Below are positions 1-7,130 of a stretch of 14,207 bases of DNA, piece after piece (position 1 is the stretch's first letter; the number at the start of each line of letters is the position of its first letter). A model generated the notes under the pieces. It saw only the letters and a list, made by a program, of their open reading frames with translations. It was not told where the DNA came from and searched no databases. A program made the position numbers and the translations under genes. The DNA is from Sphingomonadales bacterium UBA7473. Lineage in GTDB: Bacteria; Pseudomonadota; Alphaproteobacteria; Sphingomonadales; Sphingomonadaceae. The stretch is taken from positions 1-14,207 of the forward strand of contig DLOX01000073.1 in NCBI GenBank assembly GCA_002478575.1, in the 5' to 3' direction.

Positions 1-893
1 GACCCGGCGGCGGTCAGGATTTCGGCGGTTTTTCAGATATATTCAACGATATTTTCGGCGAGTTCATGGGCGGTGGCGGTGGTCGTCAGCGTCAACGCGG
101 GCCGCAACGTGGCGCGGATTTGCGCTATGATTTGGAAATCACCTTGGAAGATGCCTTCCACGGGAAGAAGACCGATGTCTCCGTCACGGTCGCGACCGCG
201 TGCGAGCCTTGCGCCGGATCAGGCGCGAAGCCTGGCACATCCGCAAAGACCTGCGGGACCTGCGGCGGGCGCGGGCAGGTTCGGGCACAGCAAGGCTTTT
301 TCGTCGTCGAACGGCCATGCCCCACCTGTCGTGGTTCTGGTCAGATTATCGCAGACCCCTGCAACCGTTGCGGCGGCGCAGGCCGCGTTGACAAGGCAAA
401 GACGCTTCAGGTCAACATCCCGGCTGGCGTCGACGATGGCACGCGGATCAGATTGTCTGGCGAAGGGGAGGCCGGCGAACGCGGTGCCCCTGCAGGCGAT
501 CTCTACATCTTCTTGCACGTCCAGCGCCATTCGCTGTTCGAACGCGATGGCACGACCTTATTTGCGCGTATTCCGATCAGCTTCACGACGGCGGCACTGG
601 GCGGCATGATCAATGTGCCAGGGCTGGATCGCACCGAACATAGGATCAAGATTCCAGCAGGCATTCAATCGGGCAAGCAGCTTCGCCAGCGCGGCGCTGG
701 CATGCCTGTGCTCAATGCGCGCGGCGTTGGTGATTTGGTCGTGCAGGTTGATGTCGAGACGCCAACCAAGCTCAGCGCCAAACAGCGGGAGCTGTTGGAG
801 GCGTTCCGCGCCACTGAAACCGGCGATGAATCCCCCCAATCGCGCGGTTTTTTTGACAAGATAAAAGAGGCTTGGGACGATTTGACGGAGTGA
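1..893 (+). CDS. dnaJ: Chaperone protein DnaJ (5'-truncated by window edge)
   Basis: DnaJ is the Hsp40 co-chaperone that delivers unfolded clients to DnaK and stimulates its ATPase in the cytoplasm. The frame is open from base 3, so the gene starts before the window; the ATG at 66 is internal. Seen first is the tail of the Gly/Phe-rich linker (FGGFSDIFNDIFGEF), then the zinc-binding domain with four CxxCxGxG motifs (CEPCAGSG, CGTCGGRG, CPTCRGSG, CNRCGGAG, starting about 46 residues after the internal Met). The C-terminal substrate-binding barrels follow (RHSLFERDGTTL, LGGMINVPGLD, RGAGMPVLNARGVGDL). The order and spacing are those of a canonical type I DnaJ. The missing part is the J domain with its HPD motif. 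dnaK is often directly upstream but cannot be seen here. Thirteen bases separate the stop from the next gene, so the two may be co-transcribed. Confidence 0.96.
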   Translation, partial: PGGGQDFGGFSDIFNDIFGEFMGGGGGRQRQRGPQRGADLRYDLEITLEDAFHGKKTDVSVTVATACEPCAGSGAKPGTSAKTCGTCGGRGQVRAQQGFFVVERPCPTCRGSGQIIADPCNRCGGAGRVDKAKTLQVNIPAGVDDGTRIRLSGEGEAGERGAPAGDLYIFLHVQRHSLFERDGTTLFARIPISFTTAALGGMINVPGLDRTEHRIKIPAGIQSGKQLRQRGAGMPVLNARGVGDLVVQVDVETPTKLSAKQRELLEAFRATETGDESPQSRGFFDKIKEAWDDLTE

Positions 894-906
894 GTAAGAC
901 CGTCCC

Positions 907-2391
907 ATGACCAACCAAGACCCCATCCGCTGGCTCGAACGCGTCACGGCTGTTGATCCCAACCGCCGATGGCTCACGGACGATCTGGGCACTGAAACTT
1001 ATAGCGAGTTAGAACGGTCCGTTCTCTCGACCGCCCATTGCCTCATCGCCCACGGCGTCGCTCCGGGGGACCGTGTTGCAGCGCAGATCGAAAAATCCCG
1101 CTTCGGCTTGCATCTCTATCTTGCCTGCCTGTGGATGGGTGCCGTCTATTTGCCGCTGAACACGGGCTATACCCGTTCAGAACTTGATTATTTCATGGCC
1201 AATGCAGAACCGGCGCTGTTCATCACAGATGACGATGCGCCCTATGCGCCAGCAGGTCCAATGCATTTGACTTTGACCGTCAAAGGCGAAGGCCGCTTCT
1301 TCGCGGTTGAGCCAGCGCCAAATCAGCAGCGCACCCTTTTCGCGCCCGAAACGCTCGCGGCCATGCTTTACACTTCGGGCACCACCGGAAAACCCAAAGG
1401 CGCAATGCTGACTCGCGCCAATCTTTTCAGTTCTGCAGAGACGTTGGTCGCAGCGTGGCACTTTACGGCGGACGATGTTCTGATCCATGCGCTTCCCATC
1501 TTCCATGTCCATGGGCTGTTCGTTGCGACCAATACCATCCTTGCTGCAGGGGCTTCGATGGATTTCCTCGCGAAATTTGATCCCGATGCGGTGATTGATC
1601 GCTTTGCGACTTCAACGTGCCTGATGGGTGTTCCCACCTTCTACACGCGCCTCCTCAGCCATCAACGGTTGACCAAAGACTCCGCTGCGCCGATGCGGCT
1701 GTTCATTTCGGGCTCCGCGCCGTTGCTCGCTGAAACGCATAAAGCGTTTGAAGCGCGGACGGGGCAGATGATCCTAGAGCGATACGGCATGACCGAAACG
1801 ATGATGAACACGTCCAACCCTTATGAGGGGCGGCGCGTGGCTGGCACCGTTGGTCCAGCCCTTCCCGGCGTCTCGGTGCGTGTCGCTGATCCTGAGACGG
1901 GCAATTTGCTTGCCACCAACGAGATTGGCGGAATCGAAGTCAAAGGCCCTAATGTCTTTGCCGGATATTGGCTGATGCCCGAGAAAACCGCATCGGAATT
2001 CCGCGCCGATGGCTTTTTCATCACGGGCGATTTGGGGAAGATTGATGAGCTTGGCTATGTCCATATTATTGGACGCGGCAAGGATCTGATCATCTCCGGT
2101 GGCCTCAACATCTATCCCAAAGAAGTTGAAGAGGCGATTGATGCGCTGCCGGGGGTTGAGGAAAGCGCCGTCGTAGGCGTACCGCACCCTGATTTTGGCG
2201 AAGCTGTGGTCGCCATTGTGGTTGGCACAGCGACACCAGAGGCGATCAAGGCCGGGATCGCCGCCACTTTGGCGCGTTTCAAACAGCCTCGCATCGTTGA
2301 AATCGTCGATGCGTTGCCCCGCAACACGATGGGCAAGGTTCAAAAGTCCGTATTGAGGGAAGCGCGAGAAAACTTGTTTAACAGTGAATGA
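907..2391 (+). CDS. matB: Malonyl-CoA synthetase (MatB-type AMP-binding enzyme)
   Basis: This 494-residue protein is a member of the ANL (acyl/aryl-CoA synthetase) superfamily. It is expected to join malonate (or methylmalonate) and CoA using ATP through an acyl-AMP intermediate. Seen: P-loop YTSGTTGKPKG at residues 155-165, the adenylate-binding segment ERYGMTETMMNTSNPYEG, the hinge region GRGKDLIISGG from residue 389, and the C-terminal PRNTMGKVQK with the catalytic lysine at 477. The stretches LMGVPTFYTRLL and MNTSNPYEGRRVAGTVGPALPG in particular resemble rhizobial and Rhodopseudomonas MatB rather than acetyl- or long-chain acyl-CoA synthetases, hence the name. In MatB that lysine is known to be acetylated, which turns the enzyme off. 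No malonyl-CoA decarboxylase or malonate transporter is visible nearby. It lies 13 bases after dnaJ and overlaps the hydrolase downstream. Substrate assignment is by resemblance only. Confidence 0.85.
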   Translation: MTNQDPIRWLERVTAVDPNRRWLTDDLGTETYSELERSVLSTAHCLIAHGVAPGDRVAAQIEKSRFGLHLYLACLWMGAVYLPLNTGYTRSELDYFMANAEPALFITDDDAPYAPAGPMHLTLTVKGEGRFFAVEPAPNQQRTLFAPETLAAMLYTSGTTGKPKGAMLTRANLFSSAETLVAAWHFTADDVLIHALPIFHVHGLFVATNTILAAGASMDFLAKFDPDAVIDRFATSTCLMGVPTFYTRLLSHQRLTKDSAAPMRLFISGSAPLLAETHKAFEARTGQMILERYGMTETMMNTSNPYEGRRVAGTVGPALPGVSVRVADPETGNLLATNEIGGIEVKGPNVFAGYWLMPEKTASEFRADGFFITGDLGKIDELGYVHIIGRGKDLIISGGLNIYPKEVEEAIDALPGVEESAVVGVPHPDFGEAVVAIVVGTATPEAIKAGIAATLARFKQPRIVEIVDALPRNTMGKVQKSVLREARENLFNSE

Positions 2392-3260
2392 AGGGTTGCG
2401 TTTTGACACCCATGTCGTCAGGCTGCCCTTACAGAGACGAATATTGGGGTATTCAGGAGGATTATTTGTTGCGTAACGCTCAATCTATGCGGCGGCAGCC
2501 ACCGTCGCTTTTCTATGCAATGACTGAGGCGCCTCGCGCTTTTTTTGAATTTGGTTCACTGCCATTCGCATTGCCTTGGCTTTCAACGGCGCCGCGCGGC
2601 GATGGCCATCCCGTGATGGTGCTGCCCGGCTTCGTGACAACGGACACATCAACCGCGATCCTCCGCAACTATCTCGATGGCTTGGGCTATGATGCCTATG
2701 CTTGGGAGCTGGGACGCAATTTGGGTCCCAAAGCGATTGGCACCGAAGGTGAAAAGCTGATCGCTCGTCTCGAAGATATTTTCGTGGAAACGGGTGAGAA
2801 GGTCAGCCTTGTTGGCTGGTCTTTGGGTGGCATGATGGCCCGGCAATTGGCGCGTCGCCGTCCAGATATGGTCCGTCAGGTAATTACGCTGGGTTCGCCA
2901 ATCGTAGGCGATCCACGTGCGACGACGGTATGGCGCATGTATGAATGGGCCACAGGCAGCCGCATCGATGATGAAAATGTGATGGCGCAAATCCGCGAAA
3001 GCGAGCTTCCCCCGCCGGTGCGCTCAACCGCAATCTTCTCCAAGAGCGATGGCGTAGTCGCTTGGCAGAATTGCATGGAGCCTGAGACGCCAACGACGGA
3101 CAATATCGAAGTCTATGGCAGCCATTGTGGCCTTGGCGTTAATCCCGGCGTGCTTTATGCCGTTGCGGATCGTCTGGCGCTTCCCGATGGCGAATGGCAG
3201 CCTTTTGATCGGTCAGGCGTGAAAAGCTGGATGTATCCCGGCGCGACTGCGGCTCATTGA
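2388..3260 (+). CDS. Alpha/beta-hydrolase, putative esterase or thioesterase
   Basis: This 290-residue serine hydrolase has an alpha/beta fold. Seen: the oxyanion strand VMVLPGF at 76-82, the nucleophile elbow GWSLGG with Ser145, an acid at Asp221 (SKSDGVV) and His246 (YGSHCG), which together form a plausible catalytic triad. There is no signal peptide and no clear membrane segment, so it is probably cytoplasmic. The first ATG (2388) overlaps the malonyl-CoA synthetase stop as ATGA, suggesting translational coupling. A second in-frame ATG at 2412 (Met9) is possible, because an AAGGG stretch lies upstream of it. The pairing with an acyl-CoA synthetase makes thioester or ester hydrolysis attractive, but substrate and pathway are inference. 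It is the last gene of this + strand run and is followed by a long hairpin repeat. Confidence 0.82.
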   Translation: MKGCVLTPMSSGCPYRDEYWGIQEDYLLRNAQSMRRQPPSLFYAMTEAPRAFFEFGSLPFALPWLSTAPRGDGHPVMVLPGFVTTDTSTAILRNYLDGLGYDAYAWELGRNLGPKAIGTEGEKLIARLEDIFVETGEKVSLVGWSLGGMMARQLARRRPDMVRQVITLGSPIVGDPRATTVWRMYEWATGSRIDDENVMAQIRESELPPPVRSTAIFSKSDGVVAWQNCMEPETPTTDNIEVYGSHCGLGVNPGVLYAVADRLALPDGEWQPFDRSGVKSWMYPGATAAH

Positions 3261-3267
3261 GAACCGC

Positions 3268-3379
3268 CGTCATTCCGGGCTTGACCCGGAATCCATGCCT
3301 CAATGTTCGTGCAAGTCTGGATGCAGCAAGTCTGGGCTAACCTGAGAGGCATGGATTCCGGATCAAGTCCGGAATGACG
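3268..3379. repeat. Long inverted-repeat (hairpin) element between convergent genes
   Basis: Two 34-base arms (3268-3301 and 3346-3379) are reverse complements with two mismatches, one of which would still pair as G-U in RNA. The outer arm begins CGTCATTCCGG and ends CATGCCTC. The 44-base loop carries a direct repeat, GCAAGTCTGG, at 3311-3320 and 3326-3335. Each arm is itself partly symmetrical (CCGGGCTTGACCCGG). The element fills the gap between two convergent genes. There is no T-run, so it is not a classical intrinsic terminator, but the stem could stop or stabilise both transcripts. It resembles dispersed palindromic repeats seen in many alphaproteobacterial genomes; copy number cannot be judged from this window. 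Confidence 0.85.
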
Positions 3380-3386
3380 AGAGTGT

Positions 3387-3974
3387 TTAACCAACCAACC
3401 CCGGCCAGGCCTTCAAATCCTCTGGCCGGTCGCAATCTGCGAGCGTATCCAACACTGCATAGCGCAAGCCCCGCGCTTCCAGCCGCTTGACCGTCTCTGG
3501 AAACACATCCTCTGTGCTCCAGGCCATATCTGTGAGCAAGAAGGGCATGGGGGCGGAAATCCCAATCAGATAATAGCCGCCATCCTCTGCCGGTCCGATC
3601 ACAGCATCATGATCAGACAATGCGGCGATGGCGGCCTGAACATGGCGAGCCGCTAGCCCCGGCGTATCCGCGCCAAAGAAGATGCAAGGGCAAGGCTCCA
3701 TCATCGCGAGCAGCTTCGCGGTTAAATCACCCTCCACTTGCGCACGATAGATGAGATCAACGCCTAGCCAAGCCGCAAACTGATCCGCTGACCCGCCAGT
3801 ATAAGCAATCTCCACCCTCTCCCCCGAAGCCCTGAGCGTCGTCACGGTCTGCTCGGTCAACCGCTTGTGCACCAAAGCCGCGCCGTCGGCGCCAATGGCC
3901 GGGATCAGCCGCGTCTTCGCCTCGCCTGGCACCGGGTATCGCGTGAAGAGAATGAGGCGGGGGGGCATAGTCAA
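3387..3974 (-). CDS. TIGR04282/DUF2064 family glycosyltransferase-like protein
   Basis: This is a 195-residue GT-A-fold nucleotide-sugar-transferase-like protein. Seen: N-terminal LILFTRYPVPGEAKTRL (residues 7-23), which is the nucleotide-binding start typical of this family; FGADTPGL near Asp103, a probable metal/nucleotide site; GPAEDGGYYLIG at 127-138; WSTEDVFPET at 152-161; and DCDRPEDL at 180-187. Members are annotated as rSAM/selenodomain-associated or arsenosugar-linked transferases, but biochemical function is largely unproven and nothing here indicates arsenic or selenium chemistry. Start choice: a GGAGGA Shine-Dalgarno (3986-3981) lies 6 bases before a TTG (3974) and 12 before an ATG (3968), so the TTG is slightly favoured. 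It diverges from cobT across 85 bases. Confidence 0.8.
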   Translation of the reverse strand: MTMPPRLILFTRYPVPGEAKTRLIPAIGADGAALVHKRLTEQTVTTLRASGERVEIAYTGGSADQFAAWLGVDLIYRAQVEGDLTAKLLAMMEPCPCIFFGADTPGLAARHVQAAIAALSDHDAVIGPAEDGGYYLIGISAPMPFLLTDMAWSTEDVFPETVKRLEARGLRYAVLDTLADCDRPEDLKAWPGLVG

Positions 3975-4059
3975 AGCTCATCCTCCAAAAGTGGAGTGTT
4001 GCAAAGCGGCAAATAGCATTTAGGGCTTTCCACTATGATTTCTGCGTGCACACTCGCCC

Positions 4060-5883
4060 ATGGCTGAACAAAGCCCCTTAGAGGCCTTTAAGTCTGTGCT
4101 TACGGGCACGGCGCGGGCAATGGCGCAAGAACCTGAGGTGGAGCTGGCCTTCACCGCCGATCAGCCGACCCAGTCGGGCAAGAATTTCCGTGTGCCGATG
4201 CCGGGCCGCTCGCTTCCGCCCGAGCAAGTCGCCGAAGCGCGCGGCTTTGCGGACGCCATGGCGCTGAAGCTGCGCCACCATGATGCCAGCGCCCACGCTC
4301 GGCTGCGGCCATCTGATCCGGTGGCGGGCAGCGTGTTTGATGCGGTGGAGACGGCGCGGGTTGAGGCGCTGGGTGCCCGGTCTATGGCAGGCGTCAAGGC
4401 CAATCTCTCCCACGCGCTTGATATGCGGATGCGGACTGACCCTATCGCGCGGGCGCAAGGGGCGGATGAAGTGCCGCTTGCCACTGCCATTGGCCTGATG
4501 GTGCGCGAGCGCTTGACCGGAGAACCTGCCCCAGCGGCGGCAGAAGGCGGCCTCGCCATGGTGCGCGGCTGGATCGAAGATAAGGGCGGCGATGATCTTG
4601 ATGCGCTTGGCCTTGCGCTCGATGATCAGGCGGCCTTTGCCTCGCTCGTCCAAAAACTGCTCGCCGATCTGCAATTGACCGATGCCGCGCCAGAGATGGA
4701 CCCCACCGAAGCATCCGACGAAGATGATGACGAGGATGAGGGCGAAGGCGATCAAAATCAGGATGATAGCGACGAGGGCCAGGGCGATGCCCAAATGGAG
4801 GCCCGCGCCGAACAATCCGAAGGCGAAGCCCAAGAAGGCGAAGATCAGCAGATCGAATCCGAAACCGATATGGAAGGCGATGCCGATCCTGGTGACGAAG
4901 GCGAGGAGGGGATGCTCCCCACGCGTCCCAACCGGCCCATGGGCGATATGCCGCCGGATTTTGACTATAAAGCCTGGTCCCAAGCGCATGATGAAGTGAT
5001 TGCCGCGACGGAGCTCTGCGATGAGGAGGAGCTGACCCGGCTTCGCGCCTATCTCGATCAGCAATTGCTCCACCTTCAGGGCGCTGTGACCAAGCTCGCC
5101 AATCGCTTGCAACGGAAGCTGATGGCGCAGCAAAACCGCAGTTGGGATTTTGATCAGGAAGAAGGCATATTGGATGCGGCGCGGCTGGCGCGGATCGTTG
5201 TCTCGCCCGGCACGTCCCTTTCCTACAAGGTGGAACAGGATATTGAGTTTCGCGATACGGTTGTCACGCTTTTGATCGACAATAGCGGATCGATGCGCGG
5301 CCGGCCGATCAGCATTGCCGCGATCAGCGCGGATATCATGGCGCGGACGTTAGAACGCTGCGGTGTGAAGACCGAGATTTTGGGCTTTACCACGCGAGCA
5401 TGGAAGGGCGGCCAATCCCGCGAGACTTGGCTCGCCGCAGGCCGCCCTGCCCATCCCGGGCGGCTCAATGACCTTCGTCATATCCTCTATAAAGGCGCGG
5501 ATGAACCTTGGCGGCGCGCGAAGAAAAGCCTTGGTCTGATGATGCGCGAAGGCTTGCTCAAAGAAAATATCGACGGCGAGGCACTGCTGTGGGCCCATAG
5601 CCGCCTGATCGCGCGGCCCGAAGAACGCAAAATCCTGATGGTGATCTCAGACGGTGCGCCCGTGGATGACAGCACCCTAAGCGTGAACCACGGCGCCTAT
5701 CTGGAGCGCCACTTGCGCCAAGTGATCGGCTGGATCGAAGGCAAATCCCCGGTCGAGCTCTGCGCGATTGGCATCGGCCATGACGTGACACGCTATTATT
5801 CTAGGGCGGTGACGATCATGGACGCGGAACAGCTCGGCGGGACCATGGTTGAGCAGTTGGCGGGGTTATTTGATACGGTTTGA
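4060..5883 (+). CDS. cobT: Cobaltochelatase subunit CobT
   Basis: CobT is the VWA-domain subunit that works with the AAA+ ATPase CobS and with CobN to insert cobalt into hydrogenobyrinic acid a,c-diamide in aerobic cobalamin synthesis. The 607 residues match the family's usual size of about 600-630. Seen: a helical N-terminal CobT domain (about 10-205); a strongly acidic, Glu/Asp/Gln-rich linker (about 208-284); and a C-terminal von Willebrand A domain whose metal-ion-dependent adhesion site is DNSGS (Asp407, Ser409, Ser411), followed by GFTTRAW and LMVISDGAPVDD. All expected parts are present, so it is not degenerate. No cobS, cobN or other cobalamin gene is in the window. CobST-like pairs may therefore act elsewhere in this organism, which is inference. 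A TATGAT hexamer at 4034-4039 could be a -10 box, but no matching -35 is seen. It converges with coaB across 17 bases. Confidence 0.93.
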   Translation: MAEQSPLEAFKSVLTGTARAMAQEPEVELAFTADQPTQSGKNFRVPMPGRSLPPEQVAEARGFADAMALKLRHHDASAHARLRPSDPVAGSVFDAVETARVEALGARSMAGVKANLSHALDMRMRTDPIARAQGADEVPLATAIGLMVRERLTGEPAPAAAEGGLAMVRGWIEDKGGDDLDALGLALDDQAAFASLVQKLLADLQLTDAAPEMDPTEASDEDDDEDEGEGDQNQDDSDEGQGDAQMEARAEQSEGEAQEGEDQQIESETDMEGDADPGDEGEEGMLPTRPNRPMGDMPPDFDYKAWSQAHDEVIAATELCDEEELTRLRAYLDQQLLHLQGAVTKLANRLQRKLMAQQNRSWDFDQEEGILDAARLARIVVSPGTSLSYKVEQDIEFRDTVVTLLIDNSGSMRGRPISIAAISADIMARTLERCGVKTEILGFTTRAWKGGQSRETWLAAGRPAHPGRLNDLRHILYKGADEPWRRAKKSLGLMMREGLLKENIDGEALLWAHSRLIARPEERKILMVISDGAPVDDSTLSVNHGAYLERHLRQVIGWIEGKSPVELCAIGIGHDVTRYYSRAVTIMDAEQLGGTMVEQLAGLFDTV

Positions 5884-5900
5884 CGTCTGAGCCAATCGCG

Positions 5901-6545
5901 TCAGCCCAGTGCATTTAATAGCCGGTCGGCCAGCCTCTCCGCCACGTCACCCTTCGCCATCCGCTCCCAGCTTTCAACGCCAGCCTCCGTCACGATATGG
6001 ACGCTGTTGGCATCGCCGCCCATCACATCTCCCGAAACATCGTTGGCGACGATCCAATCGCAGCCTTTCTTCGCCAGTTTAGCTTGAGCATGGGGAATGA
6101 TATTTTCGGTTTCGGCTGCAAAGCCAACCACCAAAGCAGGGCGATTAGGGCTCCGGCAGAGAGTCGCAAGGATATCGGGGTTTTCGACAAGGGTCAGCGT
6201 GGGCGGTGCGCCGCTGCCATCTTTCTTGATCTTTTGCAAAGCACCTTCCACGCGCCAGTCGGCGACGGCGGCGACCATGATGGCGGCGTCGGCGGGCAGC
6301 GCGGCGTCTACGGCTGCTGCCATTTCTCTTGCTGTCTCGACATTGATACGAGTCACGCCTTCTGGCGTCTCAAGCATTACGGGTCCCGCGATCAGGGTCA
6401 CTTTGGCACCACGATTGGCCAGTGCCGCTGCTATCGCAAAGCCTTGGCGGCCTGAGGATCGGTTCGCGATGTAACGCACTGGATCAATCGGCTCATGGGT
6501 AGGGCCAGCGGTGACAATGATGTGTGGTGCCACTTCGTCACCCAT
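5901..6545 (-). CDS. coaB: Phosphopantothenate--cysteine ligase (CoaB), separate from CoaC
   Basis: CoaB joins 4'-phosphopantothenate and cysteine, normally using CTP, in coenzyme A synthesis. In most bacteria it is the C-terminal half of a fused CoaBC protein. Here it is a separate frame of about 214 residues. Seen (numbering from the ATG at 6545): VTAGPTHEPIDPVRYI (11-26), NRSSGRQG (28-35), AAVADWR (92-98), KIKK (105-108) with the conserved lysine, NPDIL, FAAET (142-146) and ANDVS (167-171). All are hallmarks of an intact ligase domain. The ATG at 6545 overlaps the coaC stop by 8 bases (ATGGGTGA), which suggests translational coupling. An upstream in-frame ATG at 6587 would add 14 residues that do not look like the domain. 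Either this is a true split gene, or one indel in the linker separates the two halves. It is the last gene of the ubiE-ubiB cluster. Confidence 0.88.
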   Translation of the reverse strand: MGDEVAPHIIVTAGPTHEPIDPVRYIANRSSGRQGFAIAAALANRGAKVTLIAGPVMLETPEGVTRINVETAREMAAAVDAALPADAAIMVAAVADWRVEGALQKIKKDGSGAPPTLTLVENPDILATLCRSPNRPALVVGFAAETENIIPHAQAKLAKKGCDWIVANDVSGDVMGGDANSVHIVTEAGVESWERMAKGDVAERLADRLLNALG

Positions 6546-7122
6546 TCCCAAAATCGGGCTGTCCTTCCAACGGATCGTTGCCGCCATGAAGGGCCGCTTT
6601 GATCCGCCCCATCATGGCTTCTGGCTCTGGCAATCGTCCTGGTCCAAATTCGCCGCAGGCCATCGGGCCTTCATCGGGATCAATGACGGTGATGCCATCC
6701 GCACGCAGCTGGGCAACATTGCGAACGGTCGCGGGATGTTGCCACATGCGCACATTCATCGCCGGGAAGGCAATGACCGGCTTGTCTGTCGCAAGAAGCA
6801 AAGTCGTCGCCAAATCGTCGGCAATGCCAGCGGCCATCTTCGCCATAAGGTCGGCCGTGGCGGGCGAGATCACAACCAGATCAGCTTGGCGAGAGAGTTG
6901 GATATGCCCCATCTCTGCCTCATCCTTCAGATCGAACAAATCCGTATAAACTTTGTCTTCAGAAAGGGCCGCAAGCGACAAAGGCGTCACAAATTGTGCC
7001 CCGCCTTTGGTCAGCACGCAGCGGACATCCATGCCGGATTTGCGAATGAGGCGAACCAGCTCGCAGGATTTATAAGCCGCGATGCCGCCGCCGATGATGA
7101 GAAGAATGCGTTTGGCCGTCAT
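6538..7122 (-). CDS. coaC: Phosphopantothenoylcysteine decarboxylase (CoaC), separate from CoaB
   Basis: CoaC is the FMN-dependent decarboxylase that turns 4'-phosphopantothenoylcysteine into 4'-phosphopantetheine. The frame gives 194 residues from the ATG at 7122 (MTAKRILL). Longer reading into the upstream gene is not supported, because the flavoprotein fold starts here. Seen: ILLIIGGGIAAYKS (6-19), the phosphate/FMN loop; the catalytic His73 in MGHI; SPATADLMAKMAAGIADD (86-103); the substrate-recognition motif PAMNVRMW (120-127, Asn123); and the catalytic cysteine Cys156 in ACGEFGPGR. All residues expected of an active enzyme are present. The protein ends shortly after the domain (a PLEGQPDF-like linker remnant), where a fused CoaBC would continue. 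The start lies 8 bases after the stop of the membrane-protein gene, with AAGG about 7 bases before the ATG. Confidence 0.92.
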   Translation of the reverse strand: MTAKRILLIIGGGIAAYKSCELVRLIRKSGMDVRCVLTKGGAQFVTPLSLAALSEDKVYTDLFDLKDEAEMGHIQLSRQADLVVISPATADLMAKMAAGIADDLATTLLLATDKPVIAFPAMNVRMWQHPATVRNVAQLRADGITVIDPDEGPMACGEFGPGRLPEPEAMMGRIKAALHGGNDPLEGQPDFGNG

Positions 7123-7130
7123 GCGCCGCC

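Noticed and set aside
73..609. Open frame of 178 codons in another frame of dnaJ
   Set aside because: The dnaJ frame has all zinc-finger and C-terminal motifs; the alternative reading is low-complexity Ser/Arg/Ala and matches nothing.
3311..3335. Two GCAAGTCTGG copies as a small CRISPR-like array
   Set aside because: There are only two 10-base copies 15 bases apart inside a hairpin loop, with no spacers of normal size and no cas genes.
4034..4039. TATGAT as a -10 box for cobT
   Set aside because: It matches the consensus well, but the -35 position 16-18 bases upstream is AAATAG-like with no resemblance to TTGACA.
4078..5133. Open frame of 351 codons on the - strand, very rich in Ile, Leu, Phe and Ala
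   Set aside because: It is antisense to cobT. The hydrophobic stretch is simply the complement of the Glu/Asp-rich linker codons; there is no family resemblance and cobT is clearly the real gene.
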